Shown: piece by piece, positions 27,022 through 36,386 of the stretch | Layout of the letters: the number at the start of each line of letters is the position of its first letter | Numbering within the stretch: the stretch's first letter is position 1 | NCBI RefSeq assembly: GCF_043769475.1 | Contig: NZ_CP171729.1 | Location: 5,084,001-5,148,000, forward strand | DNA from: Allomesorhizobium sp043769475 | GTDB lineage: Bacteria > Pseudomonadota > Alphaproteobacteria > Rhizobiales > Rhizobiaceae | Direction of reading: 5' to 3' | Length of the DNA: 64,000 nt | Notes under the pieces: model-generated | What the model was told of the DNA's origin: nothing | The model's database searches: none | What the model saw: only the letters and a program-made list of their open reading frames with translations | Position numbers and translations under genes: made by a program

Positions 27022-27043
27022 GGCAACTAAAGAGAACAGCTGC

Positions 27044-27899
27044 ATGAGTGAACATCGCCACGGTGCGCCAGGCCAGGTCAAGGAGGTCACCAGCCTCGCC
27101 AACCCGCTGATCAAGGATATCAAGGCGCTGGCGCTGAAGAAATTCCGCGACCAGCAGCATGCCTTCATGGCGGAAGGACTGAAGCTGGTGATCGACGCGC
27201 TAGATCTCGGCTGGTCGATCAAGACGCTGGTCTTCGCCAAGGCCGGGCGCGGCAATGCCGCTATCGAGAAGGTCGCGGCGCGCACCGTCGCCGCCGGCGG
27301 CACGGTGCTGGAGGTTTCCGAGAAAGTGCTGACTGCGATCACCCGCCGCGACAACCCGCAAATGGTCGTCGGCGTCTTCGCGCAGCGCCTGATGCCGCTG
27401 AAGGACATTCAGCCGAAGGACGGCGACGTCTGGGTGGCGCTCGACCGGGTGCGCGACCCGGGCAATCTCGGCACGGTGATCCGCACCGTCGACGCGGTTG
27501 GCGCGAGAGGCGTCATCCTCGTCGGCGAAACCACCGACCCGTTCGCGGTCGAGACCGTACGGGCGACCATGGGCTCGATCTTCGCCGTGCCGGTGGCGCG
27601 CGCCACCACGGAAGCGTTTCTCGGCTGGCGCAAGGGATTTTCCGGCCTCGTCGCCGGCACGCATCTGAAGGGCGCGGTCGACTACCGTTCGATCGACTAT
27701 TCGGGACGCCCGATCGTGCTCCTGATGGGCAACGAGCAGCAGGGCCTTCCGGACGAACTCGCCAATACCTGCGACAAGCTCTTGCTCATCCCGCAGGCCG
27801 GGCGCGCCGATTCTGCTCAACCTGGCGGTCGCGACCGGCGTCATGCTGTTCGAGATACGGCGTGGCGCGCTGAAGCTGGGCGCGGAGGATGCGCGGTGA
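27044..27899 (+). CDS. TrmH/SpoU-family RNA 2'-O-methyltransferase, frameshifted near the 3' end
   Basis: A SPOUT-fold RNA ribose methyltransferase with the SpoU motifs VRDPGNLGTVIRTVDAVGA and VLLMGNEQQGLPDEL. Motif 3 begins LLIPQAGRADS, after which the frame becomes AQPGGRDRR. Removing one base at 27813-27815 restores SLNLAVATGVMLFEIRRG and a TGA at 27899, giving 284 residues. In that frame the stop overlaps the GTG start of lspA by three bases, a natural coupling. As written, the frame runs on into lspA and would give a 448-residue fusion, which I reject as an artefact of the indel. Confidence 0.85.
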
Positions 27900-28390
27900 A
27901 TTACAGATCGCTTGCAGCCTATGGCGGCCTCGTCGCGGGAACAATCGTGCTCGACCAGTGGGTAAAGCGGCTGGTGGAAGCCGGGCTCGCTTTGCACGAA
28001 CAGGTCGACGTCCTGCCCTTTCTCGCGCTCTACCGCACCTATAATACCGGCGTCGCCTTCTCCATGTTCTCCTGGGTCGGCGACAAGGGCCTGATGGTTA
28101 TGTCGCTCGCCGTCATCGCCTTCGTGCTGTTCCTGGCGAGGCGGACTGAGCCCAACCAGGTCATGGCGCGCATCGGCTTTTGCCTGATCATCGGTGGCGC
28201 GATCGGCAATCTCATCGACCGCGCCGTGTACGGCCATGTCATCGACTACATTTTTTTCCACACTCCGGTCTGGTCGTTCGCCGTGTTCAACCTCGCCGAC
28301 GCCTTCATTTCGGTCGGAGCGTTCGTCGTGGTGCTGGACGAGTTCCTGAACTGGCGAAGCGAGAAGCCGGAGGAGCCTTCGGGCGATTGA
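27896..28390 (+). CDS. lspA: Lipoprotein signal peptidase
   Basis: Cleaves the signal peptide of diacylglyceryl-modified prolipoproteins in the inner membrane. It has 164 residues with four membrane helices. The paired catalytic aspartates are D117 (GHVIDYI) and D135 (FNLADAF), with the supporting NTGVAFSMF and GNLIDR motifs. The start is a GTG at 27896, overlapping the restored stop of the upstream methyltransferase gene. The one-base insertion upstream puts both genes in a single open frame in this sequence, but the lspA part itself is intact. Confidence 0.93.
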   Translation: MNYRSLAAYGGLVAGTIVLDQWVKRLVEAGLALHEQVDVLPFLALYRTYNTGVAFSMFSWVGDKGLMVMSLAVIAFVLFLARRTEPNQVMARIGFCLIIGGAIGNLIDRAVYGHVIDYIFFHTPVWSFAVFNLADAFISVGAFVVVLDEFLNWRSEKPEEPSGD

Positions 28391-28449
28391 TTTTGCCGGA
28401 GCGCGACCGCAAACTTGCTATCGATCAAGAGAGAACGAGCGAGGACAGA

Positions 28450-29439
28450 ATGCCCGATACCTTCAAAGCCATCCTCGTTTCACGCGGCGAAGACAAGAAA
28501 CAGTCCGTCGCGGTAACGGAAATCAGCGAGGCCGACCTGATGGAAGGCGACGTGACCGTCGCCGTCGAAGCGACCACCGTCAACTACAAGGACGGGCTGG
28601 CGATAACCGGCAAGGCGCCTGTCATCCGGCGTTTTCCGCTGGTTCCGGGCATAGATTTCGCCGGCACGGTGCTGGCGTCCTCCCATCCCGAATGGAAGAA
28701 GGGCGACAAGGTCATCCTCAACGGCTGGGGCGTCGGCGAAACCCATCATGGCGCCTACGCCGAGCGGGCCCGCGTCAAGGGCGAGTGGCTGGTGCCGCTC
28801 CCCGAGGGCATGAGTCCGCGCGACGCCATGGCGGTCGGCACCGCCGGCTATACCGCAATGCTCTGTGTCATGGCGCTGGAACACCACGGGATAATGCCCA
28901 AACGTGGATCGGTCGTGGTGACCGGGGCTGCCGGCGGCGTCGGCTCGGTGGCGATCTCAATCCTTTCCAGGCTCGGCTATCATATCGTCGCCTCGACCGG
29001 CCGAACCGAGGAGGAAAGCTATTTGCGCGACCTGGGCGCGACTGAGATCATCTCGCGCGACGAGCTTTCCGGGCCGGCCAAGCCGCTCGCAAAGGAGCGC
29101 TGGGCCGGCGGCGTCGACGCGGTCGGCAGCCACACACTGGCCAATGTGCTGTCGATGACGAGCTACGGCGGCGCGGTCGCAGCCTGCGGTCTTGCGCAGG
29201 GCATGGACCTGCCCGGCAGCGTCGCCCCCTTCATCCTGCGCGGCGTGTCGCTGCTCGGCATCGACTCGGTGATGGCGCCAAGGGAACTCCGCCTCGAAGC
29301 CTGGCGGCGCATTGCCACCGAACTTGACCACGCCAAGCTCGCGGCGCTGTCGACCACGATCGGCTTCGACGGCATCATCGACGCCGCTCACCGGATCATG
29401 GACGGAACTGTCCGGGGCCGCGTCGTCGTCGAGATGTGA
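28450..29439 (+). CDS. acuI: MDR-family quinone/acrylyl-CoA reductase-like oxidoreductase
   Basis: A 329-residue zinc-free medium-chain dehydrogenase/reductase of the AcuI/YhdH branch, which reduces acrylyl-CoA to propionyl-CoA with NADPH. Visible features are NYKDGLAITGKAPVIRRFPLVPGIDFAG, HHGAYAERARV, the nucleotide-binding VVTGAAGGVGSVAI and the later VDAVGSHTLANVL. The ATG at 28450 follows a GAGGACAG site. AcuI activity is inferred from the branch pattern; a general crotonyl or quinone reductase role is the alternative. Confidence 0.8.
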   Translation: MPDTFKAILVSRGEDKKQSVAVTEISEADLMEGDVTVAVEATTVNYKDGLAITGKAPVIRRFPLVPGIDFAGTVLASSHPEWKKGDKVILNGWGVGETHHGAYAERARVKGEWLVPLPEGMSPRDAMAVGTAGYTAMLCVMALEHHGIMPKRGSVVVTGAAGGVGSVAISILSRLGYHIVASTGRTEEESYLRDLGATEIISRDELSGPAKPLAKERWAGGVDAVGSHTLANVLSMTSYGGAVAACGLAQGMDLPGSVAPFILRGVSLLGIDSVMAPRELRLEAWRRIATELDHAKLAALSTTIGFDGIIDAAHRIMDGTVRGRVVVEM

Positions 29440-29453
29440 GCCGTGGCGGATCG

Positions 29454-30635
29454 TCAGCGCTGCTTGGGAAAATCGGCCGTGGTCAGGCGCAGGATCAGCC
29501 AGCCTACGAGCCCGGCGGCCGTCGAGCCCAAAAGCACGCCGAACTTGGTCTCGTTCTGGAGTTGCTCCGAATAAGGGAAGGCGAGCAGCCCGATAAACAA
29601 GCTCATCGTGAAGCCGATGCCGCAAAGCACCGCCACGCCATAGAGATGAGCCCACGAAGCATACCGCGGCATGTCGGCAAGCTTCAGCCGGACCGCGAGC
29701 CAGGCAAAGCCGAACACGCCAACCTGCTTGCCGGCGAAAAGGCCGAGCGCGATGCCAAGCGGCACCGGTTCCGCCAGCTTGGCGAAGGTGAGGCCGGCGA
29801 AGGATACGCCGGCATTGGCGAAACCGAAGATCGGAACGATCGCGAACGCGACCCACGGCTGGAGCGTGTGCTCGAGCCGGTGCAGCGGCGATTCCGGGTG
29901 GTCGCCGGCCGAGACTTTCAGCGGGATGAAGAGCGCCAGCGCGACGCCCGCAAGCGTAGCATGGATGCCCGACTTCAGCACGAAGAACCAGAGCAATGCG
30001 CCGAGGGCAAGGTAGGGCGCAAGATGCTTGACGCCGGCCCTGTTGAGGGCCGCCAGCACCAGCAGCACCGCGGCCGCAAGACCGAGCATCAGCGGCGAGA
30101 GGTCGGCCGTGTAAAAGACCGCGATGATCAGCACAGCGCCAAGATCGTCCAGGATGGCCAGCGCCGTCAGGAATATTTTCAGAGAGATGGGCACGCGCGG
30201 ACCGAGCAGCGACAGCACGCCGAGCGCAAACGCGATGTCGGTCGCCGACGGTATCGCCCAGCCGCGCAGCCGCTCCGGATCGCCCCAGGTCAATGCGATG
30301 AAGATCGCAGCGGGCACGACCATGCCGCCGAGCGCCGCTATGCCAGGCAGGACGCGGCGCGACCAGGTCGCAAGCTGCCCGTCCAGGAATTCGCGCTTTA
30401 TCTCGAGCCCGACAAGCAGGAAGAACACCGCCATCAGCGCGTCGTTGATCCAATGCAGCACGGACAGGCCAAGCACATAGCGGTGCAGCACGTCGAAATA
30501 GAGCGGAGCCAGCGGCGAATTGGCGATCAGCAGCGCCAGGGCGGCGACAAACATCAGCGTCAGCCCGCCTGACGCTTCGCTATCGAGGAAAGACCGGAGA
30601 ATCGAAGGGGCACGGAGCCGATTTTTTGTCTGCAT
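29454..30635 (-). CDS. nhaA: Na+/H+ antiporter NhaA
   Basis: Exchanges protons for sodium across the inner membrane for pH and salt control. It has 393 residues and about 12 membrane helices. The ion-binding aspartate pair is seen in LAILDDLGAVLIIA, the unwound helix region in SATDIAFALGVLSLLG, and the pH-sensor side in GLEIKREFLDGQL. The ATG at 30635 follows a GGAAGGTGG site and is preferred over a start five codons upstream. It is divergent from the histidine kinase gene. Confidence 0.95.
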   Translation of the reverse strand: MQTKNRLRAPSILRSFLDSEASGGLTLMFVAALALLIANSPLAPLYFDVLHRYVLGLSVLHWINDALMAVFFLLVGLEIKREFLDGQLATWSRRVLPGIAALGGMVVPAAIFIALTWGDPERLRGWAIPSATDIAFALGVLSLLGPRVPISLKIFLTALAILDDLGAVLIIAVFYTADLSPLMLGLAAAVLLVLAALNRAGVKHLAPYLALGALLWFFVLKSGIHATLAGVALALFIPLKVSAGDHPESPLHRLEHTLQPWVAFAIVPIFGFANAGVSFAGLTFAKLAEPVPLGIALGLFAGKQVGVFGFAWLAVRLKLADMPRYASWAHLYGVAVLCGIGFTMSLFIGLLAFPYSEQLQNETKFGVLLGSTAAGLVGWLILRLTTADFPKQR

Positions 30636-30784
30636 GGTTCCACCTTCCACAAATCCAGCTCTGCCTCAACCGGAAGTGTGCGAAACGGGTGCTGCCGTGA
30701 TCAGACGCGCCTTCGCGGCATACCGCTAAAATTCGAACGATCGGCCAAAAGCTTCCCTAAGCAATATCTGCCAATGAATTGCTC

Positions 30785-33073
30785 ATGACGGCGGTATTGG
30801 GCGAAGACAGGCGGGTACGGGAGGCGAGCCACGCTTCCGGCGGGGGGCCGGCGGCGCCTGCGCGCAGCCACATTGCCGCGCCGCCGCTTGCGCCCGAGCT
30901 TCCGCCGAAGCGGTTTCGCCCGTTCGCCTATGCGACGCTCATCGCCGTCGTGATGCTGGCCGGGATAGCGAGGCTGACCGGCGCGCCGGTCTTCATCAGC
31001 GTGTGCCTGCTCGCCACCGCTGCCGCCGGGCTGTTGGTGCTGCTTCGCAGCTTCAGGGCGGAAAGGGAAACCGCCTCGATCATCGACGAGCGGGTGGCGC
31101 GGAGCCGCGCCGAGATCGAAACCCTCGCCGACCAGATGTGGGAGCTGCAGGAAAGCGAAGAGCGCTTCCACGGCCTCATCGATGCGCTCGGTGACCTTGT
31201 CGTGCACCGCGATCGCGAAGGGCGCATCGTCTACGCCAACAAGGTGTTCGCCGAACTCATCGGCGCGGATGCCCGCGATCTTTATGGGCAGGCGCTGTCG
31301 GAACTCGGCATCGAGGTCGGCATCGTGCCCGACGCCGCGTTTTCCGACGGTGAATGCCTGAGTTCGACCGACGTGGCGATCCAGGCTCCCGGAGGAACGC
31401 GCTGGTTTTCATGGATCGAGCTGTCGGTGCGCGACAAAGCCAGCAAGAGCGTGTCGCACCGGGCGATCGCGCGCGACATCACCGCGCGCAAGCGCGCCGA
31501 GACGGCCCTGATCAACGCCCGCGAGCGCGCTGAATTTGCAAGCCAGGCCAAGTCCCGCTTCCTGGCGACCGTGAGCCACGAGATCCGCACGCCGATGAAC
31601 GGTATCATGGGGATGGCCAGGCTCCTGGCGGATACGAACCTGTCGCCCGAGCAGCGCACCTATGTCGGCGCGGTCTCGACGTCGGCCAGTGCGCTTCTGG
31701 CGCTGATCGAGGACCTGCTCGACTATTCGAAGATCGAAGCCGGGCGGTTCGAGCCCGAGCCCCAGCCCATGTCGCCGCGCGAACTGACCGAAAACGTGGT
31801 CGAGCTTCTCGCGGCGCGCGCCTTCGCCAAGAATATCGGCCTCGGATGCCATGTCGCGCCCGACGTGCCGCATATGATCACCGCCGATCCGGGGCGCGTC
31901 CGGCAAGTGCTGCTCAATCTCATCGGCAATGCCATAAAGTTCACCGATGCCGGCGGCGTGCTGGTCACCGTCACCCGTTCAGGTGCCGGCCGTTCCGGCA
32001 TGATCCGCTTTAACGTCGCCGACACCGGACCCGGTCTGCGGGAAACCGACATCGAGCGCATATTCGAGGAATTCGAGCAAGCGGACGGAACGTCGACGCG
32101 CGCGCATGGCGGCGCAGGCCTCGGGCTCGCCATCTCGAAACGCATCGTCAAATCCATGGGCGGATCGATTTCGGTCGCCAGCGAATATGGCGCCGGGTCG
32201 GAGTTCACTTTCGAAATTCCGGCGGCAGCGGCAACTGAATCGCAGCAGGCGCGCGGCGCGGTGCTCAGCGGACATCATGCGGTCATCCTCTCCAGAAATG
32301 CGGTGGAGGCCAAGGCGATCGCGTGCACCGTACGCGCCCATGGCGGCACGGTGGATATCGCCGCCACGGTTGAGCAGACGACGGCGCTTGCAGGCCGTTG
32401 CGATGCGCTGCTCGTCGACGCAGCGCTCGAGGCGGGCGACGGCCGGGTGCTCAAGCGCCTTCGACAGGCTGGCTTCACGGCCGGCGAAGCCATCACGCTG
32501 ATCGCGCCAACCGACCGCGGCATGCTGGGCGAGTTCCGCGCAAGCGGCTACGCGACTTTCCTGGCCCGTCCTGTCAGAGGCGAAACCCTGCTTCGCGTGT
32601 TGCTTGCGGGCGCCGCGCCGGCCGCGCAGGCCCAAACGGCGGCCTCCAAGGCTTCTTCGCTCCCGGCGCGGAACGCCAAACCGCTCGGACTGTCGATCCT
32701 GATCGCCGAAGACAACGACATCAACGCCATGCTGGCGCGAGCCACGCTGCAGAAGGCCGGCCACAGGGTCGAGATCGTCGGGAACGGCAAGGCCGCGGTG
32801 GAGGCCGTGACCGGTGCGGGCCCGAAACACCGCTACGACGTCGTGCTGATGGACCTGCACATGCCGGTCATGGACGGTCTCGACGCGATTGCCGTGATCC
32901 GCCGCCACGAGGAGGAGATGGGCGTCGCGCCGGTACCGATCATGGTGCTGTCGGCCGACAACCAGGAAAAGACCCGCCATGCGGTTCTGGCCCACGGCGC
33001 CAGTGGCTTCGTCACAAAGCCGCTCGACCCGGAAGCGCTGGTGGAAGCGGTCGAGGAACAGGCCGCGGCGTAA
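30785..33073 (+). CDS. Hybrid sensor histidine kinase (PAS-HisKA-HATPase-REC-REC)
   Basis: A 762-residue membrane sensor kinase. Two hydrophobic segments (about 48-65 and 70-85) precede a coiled segment, a PAS domain (about 120-240), HisKA with the phosphorylated His in TVSHEIRTPMNG, and HATPase with the N-box LLNLIGNAIKF and G-box GGAGLGLAISKRI. A first, degenerate receiver (about 490-600) lacks a clear phospho-site context. A complete C-terminal receiver has its Asp in VVLMDLHMPVMDG. No response regulator gene is adjacent. The signal is unknown. Confidence 0.92.
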   Translation: MTAVLGEDRRVREASHASGGGPAAPARSHIAAPPLAPELPPKRFRPFAYATLIAVVMLAGIARLTGAPVFISVCLLATAAAGLLVLLRSFRAERETASIIDERVARSRAEIETLADQMWELQESEERFHGLIDALGDLVVHRDREGRIVYANKVFAELIGADARDLYGQALSELGIEVGIVPDAAFSDGECLSSTDVAIQAPGGTRWFSWIELSVRDKASKSVSHRAIARDITARKRAETALINARERAEFASQAKSRFLATVSHEIRTPMNGIMGMARLLADTNLSPEQRTYVGAVSTSASALLALIEDLLDYSKIEAGRFEPEPQPMSPRELTENVVELLAARAFAKNIGLGCHVAPDVPHMITADPGRVRQVLLNLIGNAIKFTDAGGVLVTVTRSGAGRSGMIRFNVADTGPGLRETDIERIFEEFEQADGTSTRAHGGAGLGLAISKRIVKSMGGSISVASEYGAGSEFTFEIPAAAATESQQARGAVLSGHHAVILSRNAVEAKAIACTVRAHGGTVDIAATVEQTTALAGRCDALLVDAALEAGDGRVLKRLRQAGFTAGEAITLIAPTDRGMLGEFRASGYATFLARPVRGETLLRVLLAGAAPAAQAQTAASKASSLPARNAKPLGLSILIAEDNDINAMLARATLQKAGHRVEIVGNGKAAVEAVTGAGPKHRYDVVLMDLHMPVMDGLDAIAVIRRHEEEMGVAPVPIMVLSADNQEKTRHAVLAHGASGFVTKPLDPEALVEAVEEQAAA

Positions 33074-33181
33074 GTCTTTAGCCGGCTGTTGCAGCCAATC
33101 CGCTGGTCGCCTAAGGTCACAATCCTGTTGCATAGCCCCGCTAATTCCGCGGCAAAGGGATGGCTCGAAGGAGATTCGCCC

Positions 33182-34066
33182 GTGCAGACAGCATTGCCAG
33201 AGCTGGACGGTTTCCGAGGCGCCAACAGCGGCATCGCCCCGCCACATCACCCGGATACGGGTCTCGCGGCCTCGATTCTCGGCCGCATCGGCACTCTGCA
33301 GGTGCGGCTTGCGCGCAACGAAGCCGAAATCGCTGCGGCGCAGGAAGTGCGCTACCGCATCTTCTTCGACGAACTCGGCGCGACGCGGGAGGCATCGTCG
33401 CCTCAGCGCCTCGACGCCGACCGGTTCGACGCGGCCTGCGATCATCTCCTGGTCTTCGACACCGCGCTTCCCGGCCCCGAACACCGCCGCATCGTCGGCA
33501 CCTACCGCTTGTTGCGGCAGGAGAAGGCGCTGGCCGCCGGCGGCTTCTACTCGGACGGGGAATTCGAGTTCGGCAAGCTCATTGCGCGCCATCCCGGCCA
33601 ACGGTTCCTGGAGCTCGGCCGGTCCTGCGTGCTGCCGCAATATCGCTCGAAGCGCACGATAGAACTGCTCTGGCAGGGCATCTGGGCCTATATCAGCCAT
33701 TACCAGATCGGCGTCATGGCCGGGTGCGCCTCGTTTCACGGAACAGTTCCAGCTGCCCACGCCGAGGCGCTTTCCTATCTGGCGCATCACTGCCGGACGA
33801 GCACCGAATTCGACGTGCGGGCGGTGCCCGAACGCTACCGCAGCATGGATTTGATGCCCGCCGAGGCGATCAATATCAGATCGGCGGCCATGGCCTTGCC
33901 GCCGCTGATCAAGGGTTATCTGCGGGTCGGCGCGAAAGTGGGCGACGGCTGCGTCGTCGACCACGAATTCGATACGGTCGACGTCTTCGTTGTCATGCCG
34001 GTCCGGGAGATCGGCCAGCGCTACATCAGCTATTATGGCGGGGAGACGCACCGTTTCGCGGCATAA
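33182..34066 (+). CDS. olsB: L-ornithine N-alpha-acyltransferase OlsB
   Basis: Transfers a 3-hydroxy fatty acyl group from acyl carrier protein to ornithine, the first step of ornithine-lipid synthesis. The 294-residue protein has the GNAT-like OlsB pattern: QEVRYRIFFDELGA, RIVGTYRLLRQ, FLELGRSCVLPQYRSKRTI and MAGCASFHGT. A GTG at 33182 follows an AAGGAG site and is preferred over earlier in-frame codons. The second-step acyltransferase gene olsA is not adjacent. The 3' end overlaps the YjbR-type gene by 32 bases. Confidence 0.9.
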   Translation: MQTALPELDGFRGANSGIAPPHHPDTGLAASILGRIGTLQVRLARNEAEIAAAQEVRYRIFFDELGATREASSPQRLDADRFDAACDHLLVFDTALPGPEHRRIVGTYRLLRQEKALAAGGFYSDGEFEFGKLIARHPGQRFLELGRSCVLPQYRSKRTIELLWQGIWAYISHYQIGVMAGCASFHGTVPAAHAEALSYLAHHCRTSTEFDVRAVPERYRSMDLMPAEAINIRSAAMALPPLIKGYLRVGAKVGDGCVVDHEFDTVDVFVVMPVREIGQRYISYYGGETHRFAA

Positions 34067-34424
34067 TCCGCAATTTACCGAGGTCGAGCTTGCTCCCGCT
34101 TTCGCGAAGCTGGTCCAGGCAGCCGGGTATCTGCCCGAAATTACGCAAAGCACCTGGTTCAACACCCCCTCGTTGAAGGTGCGTGGCAAATCGCTCTGCC
34201 GGGTCAAGGATCCGGATACCGTGGTGCTGATGTGCCCGCTGGAGGAAAAGGAACTGCTGATCGCCGCGGCGCCGGAAATCTATTTCGAGACCAGCCACTA
34301 CAAGGGCTGGCCGGCGGTCCTCGTGCGCATCCATGCCATCGCGACCGCCGAACTTGCGCTCCGGCTCGAGCGCGCCTTCGCCATGCAGGCGCCAAAGGCG
34401 GTGCTCAAGGCATGGCGGAAATAG
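34035..34424 (+). CDS. MmcQ/YjbR family DNA-binding-fold protein
   Basis: A 129-residue small protein with the MmcQ/YjbR pattern: a Trp-containing STWFNTPSLKVRGKSLCR stretch, then VVLMCPLEEKELLIAAAPEIYFETSHYKGWPAVLVRI. Members adopt a CyaY-like fold; their role is not firmly known. The ATG at 34035 overlaps the end of olsB by 32 bases, so it is probably translated from the same message. It is convergent with the following channel gene, the two stops being directly adjacent. Confidence 0.85.
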   Translation: MAGRRTVSRHNPQFTEVELAPAFAKLVQAAGYLPEITQSTWFNTPSLKVRGKSLCRVKDPDTVVLMCPLEEKELLIAAAPEIYFETSHYKGWPAVLVRIHAIATAELALRLERAFAMQAPKAVLKAWRK

Positions 34425-35057
34425 TCAGGGAATATCGTCCGGGTTCCTTCCCGGTCGGCTGCGATAGGCCGGAAACGACCAGCCGAATTTCAGCGCGCCG
34501 CCACGTACGATAAAGGCCGCCGCGAAGGCGATCAGGGCAGAGGCGACGGTTGGAAATCCGATGAGGTCGGCGCCTGTGAAGACCGCGGCGCCCGTCACGG
34601 CCGCGGTCACGTAGATTTCCGGGCGCAGCAAGACTGAAGGCTCGCCTGCAAGCAGATCGCGCAATATGCCGCCGAAGGTCGCCGTCAGCATGCCCATGAT
34701 GATCGCAACGGTCGGCGAACCGGTGATCGCCAGCCCCTTTGCCGCGCCCATGACGGAGTAGGCGGCGAGACCCAGGGCGTCGAGCCAGAGCAGCAGCCGA
34801 TAGCGCGATTCGACGAAATGGGCGGTAAAAAACACGACGACCGCGACCGCGGCGCAGACGAGCACATAGGCGTGGTGGTCGACCCAATACACCGGCACGT
34901 CGAGGATAATGTCGCGGAGCGTGCCCCCTCCGATGCCGGTGATGCTGGCCAAGAACAGGAAGCCGATAATGTCGAGCTGCTTGCGCGATGCGGCGAGCGC
35001 GCCGGTGGCTGCGAACACGGCGATGCCGGCATAGTCGAGAAGCAGGATTGGATTCAT
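34425..35057 (-). CDS. TRIC-type cation channel family protein (YadS/UPF0126)
   Basis: A 210-residue membrane protein with about seven helices in two inverted-repeat halves. Each half carries the glycine-rich signature of the family: GIGGGTLRDIILDVPVYWV in the first and TFGGILRDLLAGEPSVLL in the second. Bacterial homologues form trimeric monovalent-cation channels. The ATG at 35057 gives the usual length; the few extra codons upstream lie in short repeats. Confidence 0.88.
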   Translation of the reverse strand: MNPILLLDYAGIAVFAATGALAASRKQLDIIGFLFLASITGIGGGTLRDIILDVPVYWVDHHAYVLVCAAVAVVVFFTAHFVESRYRLLLWLDALGLAAYSVMGAAKGLAITGSPTVAIIMGMLTATFGGILRDLLAGEPSVLLRPEIYVTAAVTGAAVFTGADLIGFPTVASALIAFAAAFIVRGGALKFGWSFPAYRSRPGRNPDDIP

Positions 35058-35077
35058 GAAGCGAGCGATAAGCAGCA

Positions 35078-35157
35078 GCGAATAGCGACAAGGGAAACGC
35101 AGGCCGTGGTGGCTTACATTACCCTCCAATTCCCTATTCGCTACTCCCTATTCGCTA
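35078..35157. repeat. Short direct and inverted repeats upstream of the TRIC-type gene
   Basis: CCCTATTCGCTA occurs twice in direct orientation (35132 and 35146), with a complementary GCGAATAGCGA at 35078. The units can form alternative stems between the channel gene start and the grpE stop. The repeats look like simple intergenic expansion and carry no gene. Confidence 0.5.
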
Positions 35158-35167
35158 ATCGCTTGCT

Positions 35168-35803
35168 TCACGCATCCTTCTCGGCCTGTTCGTTGACCGG
35201 GCCCGGCTCAGGCGGCGCTTCGTTTGCCGCATGCTTCGGGCCGCCCTTGGCGACGCCGACCATGGCCGGACGCAGGACGCGCTCGCCGATGGAATAGCCC
35301 GGCTGCACGACCTGGACGACCGTGTTGGCCGGAACGTCGGGATTGTTTACCTCGAACATGGCTTGGTGAAAATTCGGATCGAACTTCTCGCCTTCCGGCT
35401 GCAATTTCCTGACGCCATGGCGCTCCAGCGCGGCAAGCATGGCCCGTTCGGTCATTTCGACGCCTTCGATCAACGTTTTAAAGCCGGCGTCGCCCGCAGC
35501 CTTCGCTTCGGCCGGAATGGCGTCAAGCGCACGGCGCAGATTGTCGGAAACCGACAGCATGTCGCGCGCGAAATTGGCGGCTGAATAGGCGCGTGCGTCC
35601 TGCAATTCGCGGGCCGTGCGGCGACGCAGATTCTCCATCTCGGCGGCGGCCCGAAGAGCGCGGTCCTTGAGATCCTCGTTTTCCTTCAGGAGCCGCACAA
35701 GCGCTTCGTAATCGCCATCGACACTCCCATCATTGGTCTCGGACGCCGCTTCTGCCGCTTCGTTCTCGTCAGGCGCGCGTTCGTCTTTTATCTGGTCGCT
35801 CAT
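35168..35803 (-). CDS. grpE: GrpE nucleotide exchange factor
   Basis: Releases ADP from DnaK to drive the Hsp70 cycle. It has 211 residues: a charged N-terminus, a long coiled-coil (about 30-90, containing EDLKDRALRAAAEMENLRRR) and the C-terminal beta domain with HGVRKLQPEGEKFDPNFHQAM and VVQVVQPGYSIGERVLRPAMV. The ATG at 35803 is preferred over a GTG two codons earlier. The usual partner hrcA is not in the upstream sequence shown. Confidence 0.95.
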   Translation of the reverse strand: MSDQIKDERAPDENEAAEAASETNDGSVDGDYEALVRLLKENEDLKDRALRAAAEMENLRRRTARELQDARAYSAANFARDMLSVSDNLRRALDAIPAEAKAAGDAGFKTLIEGVEMTERAMLAALERHGVRKLQPEGEKFDPNFHQAMFEVNNPDVPANTVVQVVQPGYSIGERVLRPAMVGVAKGGPKHAANEAPPEPGPVNEQAEKDA

Positions 35804-36092
35804 CGCCACATCCCGTCATTCGGAAAGGTTTGGAAGTTGCGCCCGATATCGAGCTTCGGGTGCCAAAAATCAAGGGGCAAGGGACATCCGCCGCCCTGAC
35901 AGGGAGTCCCCCCTTCGCCGATTACGCAATCCCGGCCGCTATCCTCGACAGCGGCCGAAATCGCTCACCCGATCATGTAAAAATTAATTAAAACTTTACC
36001 GTGTCGGCGGGTTGCGCTTGCAACCGGCGACCAATGCAGGAACCTTTGCTTTGCGCAGGGAGTTTCGAAGTAAAACAAAAATCGGCCCTGGA

Positions 36093-36308
36093 ATGATGAC
36101 CCGCGACACCGAACATCGATTGGACAATCTATCGCCGGAGATCCGGCGGCAGCTTCGCGGCGAACCCATGAGGAGGTATGTCCGGTCCTTTTCGTCATTC
36201 GCCGTCAAGCCCGACATACCGAAAAACCTGCGCGATCTGTTGGACCGCCTGGATGATGCCGAGAAGGCATCCAAGGCAGGCAAGAGCAAGTCGAACGGCC
36301 GCTCCTGA
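36093..36308 (+). CDS. Small NepR-like protein (possible anti-sigma factor)
   Basis: A 71-residue, highly charged protein. Its C-terminal half, VKPDIPKNLRDLLDRLDDAEKAS, resembles the conserved helix of NepR, the anti-sigma factor that binds EcfG or PhyR in the alphaproteobacterial general stress response. The N-terminal helix LSPEIRRQLRGEPMRRYV would correspond to the first NepR helix, but the middle is atypical. PhyR and EcfG genes, the normal neighbours, are not here. Two ATGs (36093, 36096) are possible and the ribosome site is weak. It could be an uncharacterised relative with another partner. Confidence 0.5.
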   Translation: MMTRDTEHRLDNLSPEIRRQLRGEPMRRYVRSFSSFAVKPDIPKNLRDLLDRLDDAEKASKAGKSKSNGRS

Positions 36309-36386
36309 CGATCTGCCGCAGGCCATCCCCACAATTCGTCGGCTTTCCGCCTTGCACCAGCCTCAAAGGCACGCTTATGGTCCGCG

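Noticed and set aside
27044..28390. A single 448-residue methyltransferase-LspA fusion gene
   Set aside because: Motif 3 of the methyltransferase is broken at the join, and removing one base restores both genes with the usual stop/start overlap.
29436..30572. A 378-residue plus-strand open frame
   Set aside because: It is the antisense of nhaA; low-complexity Arg/Glu/Gln composition and no family match.
31979..34207. A 742-residue open frame on the minus strand
   Set aside because: It lies opposite the histidine kinase and OlsB genes, has no domain or ribosome site, and its His/Arg/Asp-rich composition is that of an antisense shadow in high-GC DNA.
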